NCBI GenBank assembly: GCA_022711115.1
Contig: JAKLFP010000004.1
Coordinates: forward strand, 1 to 64,000
Length of the DNA: 64,000 nucleotides
Source: Candidatus Omnitrophota bacterium
GTDB taxonomy: Bacteria > Omnitrophota > Omnitrophia > Omnitrophales > Aquincolibacteriaceae
Direction: 5' to 3'
Notes under the pieces: model-generated
Seen by the model: only the letters and a program-made list of their open reading frames with translations
Databases searched by the model: none
What the model was told of the DNA's origin: nothing
Shown here: one piece after another, positions 18,501 to 30,500 of the stretch
Layout: each line of letters opens with the position of its first letter
How positions within the stretch are numbered: position 1 is the stretch's first letter
Position numbers and translations under genes: made by a program

Positions 18501-21500
18501 GGCAAATATCGAGAGAATTTTGGAAGCCTTTGATTTTATCGAGTCTGTCCGTGAAGTCCACCAGGAACTCCAGACGCAAGATCCTGAAAAATTCAGCGGG
18601 AATCTTTATCCGGCGATCATGGGTGAATTCGTTAATGCGTGGGAAAAGACCTGGCGAAAGAAGTATCACCGCTCTGAATCCGAACGTCCCAAATGGCTTT
18701 CGGAAGGAAAAACCAACGGCGATAAATCTCCTGAGGGTGATAAAAAAGAAGAACAGCGGATCAATGATTTCTATAAACATTATCATACTCAGGCGACCAT
18801 TATTTTTAAAGCCAATCGTCGAACTTTGCATGAAATCGATGCCTCTTTGATTCGGCCGACTTATTCGCATGAGGAACCCATTGAAGAATTCAAGGGGTAT
18901 GACGGCTTGATGCATAAGATCAAAATCCAGACCCGCCATGGGTTGACTTTTAGTCTACAGAGGGGACGAAAGGGTGAAGAGGCGGGTCAATATGTCCATG
19001 TGGAGAATGCCTTGGAAAATTTCAGAGCGCGACCGGAGCTGATGCTCAAAGTTTTTGCGATTGCGGCTGAAAGAGGCGCCTACATCAGCCATCGCACTCA
19101 GTGGGCCATGGAAGAATTGCAGCGTGAATTGGAGTCGGATCTGGAATCTCAAACGACGCAAGGCAGTGCGAAGGGCCGCCAGGAAGGATTGAAATTGGCC
19201 TTTAACACTTTTTTTGGAAAACTGCTGCGTCTGAATGATCCCAATTCGAACATAGCGTATGTGCTCTGGCGCATGGAAGAATATTATTTCTTGGCGCAAC
19301 ACGTTCCCTATTTCAGGGAATTGAATCGTTATTCCTTGAAGGATGGCACCATCTTTCCGCTTCAAATGCAGACCTTGCAGACTATGGAAACATTGGAAGG
19401 CCTTTACAGACAACAAGATGATTTTGTGAATCATCGTGCCGCCCGTGTTTTCAGACAATTGCGGGCTGATCCTGGGTTGCTGCAGCTGGCCCGGTTGGCT
19501 GTTCTGCTGCATCCGATGATTGAAAATGAAACAGGGTCTTATTTCACGGAGGAGAATGTTAGCCGGATCACAAAGCAATTTTTAGAAGGTTTGGGAATCC
19601 ATGATATGACACTCGAAAGACGGCTTGTCTGGCTTATGTTTCATCAGCATGGATTTGCCCGTTACGGCCTTCTGTCACTTCAGGATATCGAAAAGAAAGT
19701 GAATGAAATCGTGAAAAGCGAAGGAGCGGAGCTTCATCTTTTTTCTGTCTTGTACGCGGTGACTTTTGCGAAACAAGCAACGGAAGCCAATCCGGAAAGC
19801 AGGATTATGCTCCCGCGTCAGGGAGCAGACAATCCCTTGGCCAGTCTCGACAAATTTTTTCTGGCAGGGCAAGCCCTGTTGGCGCATGCGGCTAAAGTGC
19901 CGGTCTCCACGGCTGCGCTTACGGCCCATGATGCAGTGACTGTCGCAAATTACGAGGTGACCAAGGGGCGGAAAGCAGAAGTTTTTTCACAGTTGCAATC
20001 TTTGGTAATCTCCCAAGACTGGAAAAGCATTCTTGATGATTATTTAGCTAACACGCTGGGAGGAAAATATCCCGCACTGCGTCAGCTTTTAATCCAAACC
20101 CTCACTTCGCCGGATCTTTTTCAGAAACTTTTTGAGCGATTCAGCGCTAGGACATCCACCTATTACATGCAGACCATGGATACTGGTTCCTTATTGAAAC
20201 AGTTGCTTTTTTACCGCCATCTTTTGTATCTCAGGGAAAACAAGGATCATTATGCCCGGGCAACGGTTTTTTTCCCATTGCCTCACCAGTACAACGAAGC
20301 CTATGAAGTGATCATCGGCGCCGGGTTTGACGAAGTCGGCGAAGCAGCCCTGGATACCAGGGTGCTTTATGAAAACGGATTTTTTGTAGAGAATGCCGCC
20401 ATCCGGAATCCCCCTGATGAGCCGGTGTTGATCCGCTTCGTGGGTCATTTCCCGCACGGAGAGAACATGGCCCTGATCCAGAAAAAGATAGTGTCAGATC
20501 TCTCAGCTGTTTTTGCTCCCATTACTAGCGGCAAAAAATTTTGGCGCATAAGTTTGCGGGTTCCGACAGATACCGAAATGCGTTTCGAACGCGCGGATGA
20601 AGTGTATGAAGACCAAGCTATTTATGTTCCTAAAACGGATGCATGGGTCGGTTCCCCAACGCGTGCCATTTTTGACGCGAAGCCAGTCGACTATTATGGA
20701 AGAAGAGTGAGTGTTCTTCATGTCTCGATAGGTTCTTCAAACTGGCGTGGGCAGCTTTTAGTGCTTCTGACGACCCTTTCATGGCTCCAAGAACTTGATA
20801 TTAACGGGCTTCAATTCGAACAGATCAAAGGGTTCCCGCCGGAGACGCAGGTTTTTGTGACTAAAAAAGGGGAGCCCTTGGCTCCAGACCAGCAGGCATT
20901 GATCGCGAGACGTGTCGCGGAAATTTTAGACATGAAACCCATTACCATACAAAGTAAAGAAGCTTTCCCTGCGAAACCGGTTGAAAGAGCGGAAACCGTG
21001 ACCCAGACCTTGAAAATAAATCCGCTGGCGAGGCTCCATTTCCGGCCGGCCGCACAGATTATCAAACTTCTTAATGACTATCGTGTTCATCGCGCGACGC
21101 TTCGTTTTGGAGATCATCCGGACATTGATCTGAAGAGTCTTAATAAAGTGGTTGCGGCCGGGATCAAGGGAGATCCGCAGCAGGAGGTTCAGGTCACGAT
21201 TGTGCTGGAAGGAAAAAACAGGCGTAAATTGGAAGAGGTGATGGAGAAGATTGCGGAAAATGTGATTGCCATCCACGGGGAGGAAGAAGAACAGGTAAAA
21301 CTTTTTCAGCCTGTTCAGCGCTCGGAGCTAAGATCTCAGCCGTTTGGTTTCATAGGGCAGCTTGCAGGACAAGTTTTAAAAAAACAATTCAGATTTCCGG
21401 ATCTAGGATTTCATAAAGCACGTTCTGAAGTCCGCGAAGAGGTAACGCGGCAAGCTAAGATCACGAATAAGAAAGGAATCCATGAGCGGCCGGCAGGTCA

Positions 21501-24500
21501 AATAGTGAAAGTAGGTGAAAATTATCCGCGGCTTGAGATTTTTTTTGAAAATGAGGGCATCAAGGAATGGGGCAAGGGTGTCATGGCTCTTTTGATGCTC
21601 GCGGCAAAAAAAGGCTCTCAGGTGACCATCACGGCTTCCGGGTCTCGCCATGATATCGAAGCCTATTTCCAGGAATTAGCGGGGCTCGTTGATGAAAGCG
21701 AACCGGGACGGGAGAAGATTTTTCTTTTTCCAAAACGGGCCGAGTTGAGACTACCGTCTTCAGGCTTTATGGCGGGACTGATGGGGACGGTTTCGGAGAC
21801 AGCGACCTTCCAACGATCCGAAATTCGCGGACAATTTGTGAAAGAGTATCAGATAGGTAATGAACTCGGGATTCATGCGCGCCCTGCAGCGCAGATTGCA
21901 AAATTAATTCGAGAACCCAAATATGCCTCTCTCCAAATCGAAATCGAGGATTTAGACAGTGGCATGGAGCCCGTCATTTCTTCGTCGGCCACTCTCCAAA
22001 TGGACATTCAAATGCTGGCGGCAAAAAAAGGGCATAAAATTAAATTTACTGTTGAAGGATCCAAGGCGCTTGCTGATGCGTTTTTCTACAAGCTAAAAAG
22101 TCTTAAGGATGATGATAGTCATGAGGATATTTTTAAAGAAATTTCACAGGGACCGGCACTTTCTTCCGGGCGCTCGGAGATGCGAGAGGAGGGGGCGGCT
22201 CCGGCATCGTTCCTACAGAGACCGATCAAGAAGATTCTTCTGGCAGATGATAGCCTTTTTGTCCGGGTTGTTTTAGGAAAGATTCTCGATGGAACGGGTG
22301 CTAAATTTGAGTTACTTGCTGTCCAGGATGGGCAGGAGGCATTGGATCAAATCGAGAGATTCAATCCGGATGCCATTTTGACCGATGTGCATATGCCTAA
22401 ATTAAGCGGCCCCGAGTGGGTCATGCAGGCTGTTCAAAAACCTCAATTCAGTAACATTCCGGTTGTTTTTATGAGCGATCTTACAGAAATGCCGGATGCG
22501 CTTCATATCGCAATGAATGTACTGGCGGAACAGCATCCGGTTCATTTTTTGCATAAAAAGGACGCAGGCAATCGGACGATATTGCTCGATTTGTTCCAGA
22601 ATCCTAACGCCCAAAATTTTAACCGCTGGCCCGGCCGTTCGGAAATGCGGGGTTTTGAAAAATATCCGGTTTTTATGGGTGGTTTTTTGGATCCGGATTA
22701 TCATGCGAAAACCAAGGGAAATGTCTTGTTGTTTTTGAAGAGCAGTTTGACACGGACTGGATTAACGGTTGTTGCGGATTCGGTCGATGAAAAGTTGCCT
22801 CCGGCTGTTGCTATTTTGAGGCTCAGCAGTCCTTCTACGAAAAATAATATCCGCAAGCTCAAGGCATTGAATCCGAATGTCAAAATCATCCTGATAACCG
22901 GCGGCACAGCTTTTTTTACGGAAGAACAATTGCATACCATGGGTGCGGATAAGCTTCTTTATATGCCTTTCGCATCAAATACGGAACTGGCGGATGTGGT
23001 TCATGAATATATCCGATCAGCACAAGCGATCCCGGAAGCACAGACGCCGGTATCGGTTCGTCAGATGGATCCTGCTAGCATTTTTCAACCCATAACCGAA
23101 AAAGATGAGGTTTTGATCGAGCAGCTTTTCGGCAAACTGGAGGCATGGCAATTTGACGATCTTCGGCGCCGGCTTTTAAGGGATACTCAGACCGGAAATA
23201 TTTATCTGGTCAAATATGAATCCGAATTAAATCCCTTGGAAGCAAAGCGTTTTATGTGGAGCACCAAGGACGATTTGGAACGTCAGCTTCTTATGACCGA
23301 ACTTTTCCGGCGTCTGGATGGCAATGCGGTCGATACCCTTGTTCCTGATGATGCTGAACGCTGGCGGATCGCTCAGTATCTGGACTTGTCGCCTCAACAG
23401 GCATCGACGCTTCATCTCGTGAGTTTGGCTTCAAATTACAAACTGAGCGACAAGGCGGTGAAGCAAAATGATTTTAACAGGGCCATGACGCGTCATCTGG
23501 TTCTGGCGGTGTTGACACGATGGTACGATTACCATACGGGCAATCACGGGCCTTTAGCGGATGCGCGCATCCCGATGACTTTTGATCATGAACAGGCCTT
23601 TCATCCTTCGCTGGCCGGCATCGATGATTTTACGCGCAGATTCATTCCGAATTATTTCGGGAATATCTCTTTAGAGCAAATGCTTTCCATGCTGGATCTC
23701 AACGAGTTGACGCGTTCTGTGGAGGCGGTTCGATCTTTTGACCTCCAGACTTTCAAAACTGATTTTGAAAGAAAATATGCCGGAGGGTTTTCTCGAGAAC
23801 GATTTTACGAAAGTTATTTTAAGAGTCTTGTTCATTGGCAACACAGCTTCGATACGGACATCAAAAGATTCTTTGAGATATTGTTTTCAAGCCAGCTCAA
23901 AAGTTTCATGCCTTCGCAAATCACAAGGCCGCTTCCCACTCTCGAACAAATCCAGGTTGCCTTGGTGCCGGCGCCGCGTTCGGAACTCCGGAGTTTAAAA
24001 CCGAAACAGGAACCGAAACAAAAACCGAAACTGATCGTTCTTGTCGGGACCGTTTCTTTAATCGGGGCAGGGATCCTTTTAAGCCTGGCATGGGACCGGC
24101 TTTTTAATCCTCAATATCTTCGAGTTCGGGAATTCCAGCGGCAAGCACTTCAAAATCAACCTCCCATACTGACTGAAATGGCGGAGGGGATAGGATTCAG
24201 GCACCAGACATTACGAAATTGGGAGGGAATGGACCAGGTCGAAGTCTTTTACGGCGGCCATGCGCATCCGGCGCTTAGTCAGGGTATCGTAGATGTTTCT
24301 AAAAAGGTGCTGCATGAAAAAGGGCAGTGGGTGCTGGCACTTGAAGACGCACAAGCCTTGCTTGATTCCGGGATGCCTATTGTGGCCGCGGATAACATAG
24401 CGTTACTTGCGCTTCGAGAGGAAAGCCAAGCTCCGCTCATTGATCCTTGGAAAGGATTGGATCATTTAAGTGAGCCGGTCATACGCGGGGTTGCCGCCAA

Positions 24501-27500
24501 ACTTGGCAAAAACTATGAAGAAACGCGTGACGCGGTTTTTTTTGAGAAATGGCTGGAGCAGGTTCGAATCGCTTTGCTTACTAATCCGAATGCCGTAGTG
24601 CATGAAATCTTTCTTGAAGCGATTAACGATCTTGCTTTTCTGGGTGAACATGACCCGGAGCAAACCAAGTTGGTTTTCAAACGAATCATCAAAGAGCTGG
24701 AGGATCCTGCTCACGCGCAATCTTTCCTTGAACTTGTCAACAAGATTGCGCCGACATCCAATCAAGTGAGAATGGAACTCGGTGGCCAGCGATTAAAAGC
24801 GCAGTTACAACAAATGCCGGAGAAGAAACTTTTGATTCTCATGGGGCCGTCCTATGGGCCGATCTTTGGGTTGCCGTCGCTTGAAAACCCGTCGTATCAA
24901 CCGTTCAGCCCACAGGAACTTTCGAACGGCTTCTTGCTTCTGAATAAAATCGGTCTTCCGGAATATAAATCTCCGCCGCGCGCCGAGGTCAGGGCCATGG
25001 GAGCAGTGGAAGTGACCATGACGGATCGCGGCATTTCAGTCAAATTGGGTGAAGCGAAGGGCCAGTCATGGGAAGGCAATCAGTTTTTTATGTTAGCGCA
25101 GTTCCTTAAAAAACAAGGGATCAAACCGGCGGATTTCAGGTCTGAAAAGACAGAAGGGCAAAGGGGGACCGTGCCGGTGCTGACAATCGGAAAGACAAAG
25201 ATCCCGCAACCGGATGCCAAAAGCGAAACAACGCGAGCCGCGATTGAGCTTGCCATTCTGGATCTCATGACGCAACCGGACGAGAAAAAATGGGACGTCA
25301 TTCCTTTGGTGTCAAGTCCCGAAGAAGCCTTTGCCCAATCCTTGAACAGCCTTCAGTTGCCGCCCTATGAATCATGGGTTATCGAATTGCAGCAAGCAGT
25401 GGAAGCGGGACTGCAGATTCATACGGTTCAGACCGTGGGCGGAAGGGAGGAAACAAAATACACCTATGGGCCGCTGGGCATGTATCTCCGTTCCCGCTTA
25501 AAGGATCCCCCTGCCAAGTTCCTGGCCGTGGTCCAGCAAATGACCAGTAATTCTCAAAGCCAGCCGTTTAAACTGCTTTTCCAACTTGCCCAAAGCCATT
25601 TTTTGGCAGATAGGGATGGAAAACTGCCTCTACTGATTCCGATGGGTCGTAAAGAGTCGTCTCAGGAAGTTTTGGGCATGGAAAATCCGGCCAGACAAAA
25701 AGTCTGGATGGACGGGCGGGAAGTGGCCCAATTCCTTAAACCGATGCTGCAAGAAAATCAACCGGTTCGAGTTTACATTGCCAGAGAAGTCACGCCCAAA
25801 GGGGTTTCGGAAGATCATGACGGAAAAATATGGAAACAAGAAGGAAGAATTTTTTATCAAAACGGTGTTTTTAAAGGGGAGCTGCAGCCCACGGACCTCG
25901 TGCTTATGGATGCGGAGGGGATGCTGCATTTTATCCCGTTCCCATCCCCCCATTTAGTAACCCATCAAGGAAACCCGGCCGTAACGTCGACGGCTACCGA
26001 AGCGTTCATCAGCCATATTCAATTTGCTCAAGCGACTTATCCGCGTGTTTTTCTTCAGGCCCGTTCCGAGGTCAGAAATAGAATCCTATCGCCGTTCTAC
26101 AGGAAAATGCTGCAAGGAGGTAAAGGTGCTTCAGAGTCCTTGAGTTATATGATGGAATTTCAAAATCGCGCAGATACCATTCTTAACGCGCTTGACCAGC
26201 CAGTGCTGCCGCATTATCTGCAGGGTCTTCCGGACATCGATGATATCGTAGATCGCGCGAAAAACGTTTTGGAAAAGATTACCGGGGAAATGCAGGCGAA
26301 TGTCAGTTTGGGTTCTCAGATGCAGAGTAATAACATGCTCACATTGTATAAGCTCGGCCAGGATTTTCTTGAAAGCCTGGGCGACCTGCGACGCATCGCG
26401 CAAGGCACCTCTTTTGATAATGAATTCGGGATCAGCGAATTGATCACTTTATTTTCAAAGGCAGCCGGACTGGATAACGATGCGAACCAACCCGCGGTCA
26501 TCGGGGATGAAAATTATCGCGTCTTGAAAAATATTTTTCAAAAAACGGCACAAGCCCGTGCTGAGGTGAGGGGTGCCACAAAACTGGATGGAATCAAACT
26601 GACGGGCCAACTCACTTCCAATGTGTTTCAGGAGATAGCTTATCGGTTACGAGCCAATCCGGAACCGTTCCTGGCGTTGGATCTTCCGCTTATCAAGTCG
26701 ACGAATAAAAAACCGTCTTCGCAGTCGACACAAAAAAGAATAGAAGTTTATTTCCCGGGAATTCCTGCCACGCCGATGCAGATGGTTGAGATCAAGAGCG
26801 TTTCTAAAGTCCGTTCCGAGGTGAGGGAAGATGTTCGGGAATATCTTGAGAGGCAATTTCAAAGAATACAAAGGACTTCTTACTTCGCGCCGAATGCGGA
26901 GGCCTTCTATTCCAAAGAGAAAGTGTCCGGTCGTGAAGTGCACACGCTAAGCGTCCAGCACTTGTCCCAACGAGCCCTAGAGATCCTGTACAGGGATGTT
27001 TTGCCGGAGGTCTTGAAGAATCCCGAAGAGTGGTTGTTTGTCGTTGAATCCGAATCACAGGAAGAACGAGAGCTTTTCCGAAAGGCAACGGGTATCCCGT
27101 ATGAGATTCCGGAAGAATCATTCGCGCTTGAGATCGCGAAGACTTTTAAAATACCGGTCGCTACTCCAAGCCCTATCCTGCCGCTGTTGAGCCTTGAAGT
27201 CACACAGGAGTTCGAGCGCAAAGGAATGAATGCGGGAAAACCGTTCCAATTTGCGGCTCTTGATTTGAGGTATGAGGCTTTGGCAAGAGGGAAGGAGTTC
27301 TCCTGGAGCGCTGTAAAATCAGGCCTTATCACGGAATATGCGAGGCAGTGGAAAGTCGATCCCAAGGTTTTGGACAAAGCCTACGAAGAGTTACGCCAAA
27401 TCGCTTGGAAGATTCCGTCCGAGTTGGCGAATATCTATAAGGAAATGAGCCGGCTTCTCACCGAGACCGCCAATGGGTTAATGAGATCAAAGATGCGATC

Positions 27501-30500
27501 CGTTTTGGAGCAGCACGATCAAAAAACAAAAGTATTTATTCTGACCGGAAGTCTTCACGCCAAAGAGGCGACCGACGAAGTAAAAGCTTATATGGCTGAA
27601 CATCCTCGTTCCGAGGTGAGGGATGCTTCTGCTGCAGCCCTCACCGTGCCGGTTCCGCCAAAACAATCTGTGATCGTTGAAGGAGATGAAGCGACGAAAT
27701 TGCTGAATGCCCTTGTGATGATTGCTGATGATCAGACGATCTTTGATATCGGTGTTTTGCCGACTACGGTTTGGGAATACGATCCGCCCAATGCGAGCTT
27801 TGAATTCAGCGATAGATCCCGTGATGCAGCTTCGGCCTATATCACGATTCGCAAAACGGATTATCTCATCGTTGATTCAAAGGGAAGAGTTATCTATGTT
27901 CCGGTGATTGATCCTGATCTTTCGAAGCATCCGGCCCTTGAATATAAAAAACAATTTGTTGTCGCTACGGCCGATGCTTTGCTCGGTAAACCTTCTAGCG
28001 ACTTTACCACTAACTTGCCTTCACCCGGCCAAACGCAAGAAGGCAACTGGACCGTTCTCTCCCTTCAAGAGCTGATTGATCAATATGGAGAAAAAATCCA
28101 GCGACAAGAAAAAACATCGCATGCGACAGAATCAGATCCTGCGGTCATGGCAGCACTTCAGAATTTGTCTGAGGAAATGGGCGGCCGGACGTTAGGTGGT
28201 TTGTCCATAATGGGAGCAGAAGAAATTCAGGGTCTGACGATGTTTGCCAGCAACTGGGCGCAAAAAAGACAATTGATATTAGATAAGCTTGAGACTTTTC
28301 CTGATCTAGAATTACGTAAAATCTTTGACTCTTTAGATTTGTCAGTATCCAAGGAGATGTCCGCTCTTCTCGCAAAGTTCCGCAACTATGATGATTTGGG
28401 AAAAGAAATTCGCAGTTCCGTGGGAAAAGGAAATTCTGTTGATTTTTATAGAAGGAAGCAGGCGGAATTTCGGGATCTAAAAAATCGGAAGCAAGCATTT
28501 GCCATGTCGATCGATGACCGATTAATTGATTGGAACGGTAAACTTGCCGAACTTGAGGAAGGGACTGGGATCCGCTCGGAGGTAAGGGAGGGTGCCATAG
28601 GGGAACCATTTGAGTCGGATCACGGAATGCCGTTGCAATCCTTGAAAGCGGTTTTTGATCAGCTGACCTTGTTCGATTCACTCGATAAAAATTTGGCCCA
28701 AAAATTAATTGAAAAAGGTTCCCAAAGCCGTTTCACATTTTATTTGAATAACGGATCCCGGAAAGAAGGTTTGGCCCAGGCCTCAAATCCGACAAGTGTG
28801 ACCATAACCAACGGCGACGTGATTCCGTGGGATGATATAGAAGCCGCGGAGGCTTTCTTGACGGTTCAGGATTCAAAAGAGTTATGGCGCGGCACTTTTC
28901 TGCTCTCAAACGAAAGCTTTTTGGCAAGGGACAAATTCGCCGTCAGCGGTCTTGGGCGTCCGGAGAAAACGGTGCATATCGGTTTGGCGGGCATGTTTAA
29001 TTTTGATATGTTGGCGGCGAGGAAAACCGGATACGCGATTTTGCTGGATAAGAATGAAAGACAGATCGAAGCGTTCCGTCTTATGAGGAATGTGATCGGC
29101 GCGGCGATAAATTCCACCGAGTTCGTACGAAGTTTCCTTGACGCTTTACAAAAACGTTACGACTATTTTTTCCCGAATCACGAAGAATTTGAGAAATTTT
29201 CCGAATCTTTTAAATTTGGCCTTACGCAATCGGATAGCTGGCTGGGAAATGCTGAAGATTTCGACTGGATCAGGAATATGTTTCGTGAGGGCAGAATCCT
29301 TTCTTATCGGGCCGATGTCGCCAATGCCAATCTGTTTCGCGCAATAGGCGATTGGATGGGCAGACAGCAGCTTGAGCTTGATTCGGTTTATCTGAGCAAT
29401 GTCCCAGAATGGCTTTTGGAAAATCGAGGCGGCGGGATCGTCAGAAAGAATGTAGCGGGTTTTTATCAAGGATTATTGCCGCTTCTTCTTCCACAAACAT
29501 TGATCATAGAAGCCTATGAGAATCCATTTCCCTCCGACGAATTGTTGCCTCGCCGAAGATTCAATCAAAAGGAGTGGACTCGTGATTTTGAGGGGCGCGT
29601 TACCAGGAAGCTTCAAGCACCGATCGAATCATTAGCCGCTGCGTTTCCGATTGCAACCCCCGGATTTCGTTCGGAGGTGAGGGGGGATGGGCGGGAAAGT
29701 TCAGAAACTTATATTGCGAATCGGAACTTGTCACGCTTAGTCAGTCGTCTTGAGAGCTGGTTAGAGGATTTTGTGGAAGGACAGGCAGTCGATTTAGACC
29801 GTATGGCATTATTTCGGGCGGAAATAGATCGTCTGGAGAAAGAAATGGGATACCCTCCTCAAAACAGCAGACGGGCGAATTTGGGTCGGGCCATTATTAA
29901 TTTTCTGGAAGCGTGTCATTTGCCGTCGCCGAATTTAAAACTGGCCTCCCAATATAGGGATCAAGTCGGTCGGATCGAAAGCAGTTTAAATCAGGCGCAG
30001 CACGGTCCTTGGAAAAAATCCGCACAAGAGGTTCTGAATAATATGAATCTCTATCTAAACCGTGCGGAGGTGAGGACGAAGCCTGAAAGAAATTATGAAT
30101 CCTTTGCCTTAGCGCTTTTGAACGATCACGACATCGGCACTCAACCCTTTACCATGCGGCAGCTTCAGGCGAAAGGCCTGAGGTTTCCCTATGACTACAT
30201 CTACAATGCCATCATCTTATACGGCTATCTCGAGAAAGGACCTGTGGCCGGCGGGGCGCAGACTTATCGCCTTACGGCCAAGGGGCGGGAAGCGGCAAAA
30301 CAAGAGCAAACCCAACTGAAACCCTGGGAAACACCTTATTTATTTAGCATTCAGCCTCGATGGATACCAGCACGGGGTAAAGATTATGAGCCTTCCGTGA
30401 CGGAACGATTGCAAAAAGCCTGGCCTTCATTGAAACAATTACCGCCGGCATTGCGCACGGATAAGTACATCGGGCAGCTCATCGGCGTTCGCGCCAATTA

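Noticed and set aside
27484-27501. RSKMR in the giant protein as another seam motif
   Set aside because: Glu is replaced by Lys and it lies inside a helix of a domain, not at a border.
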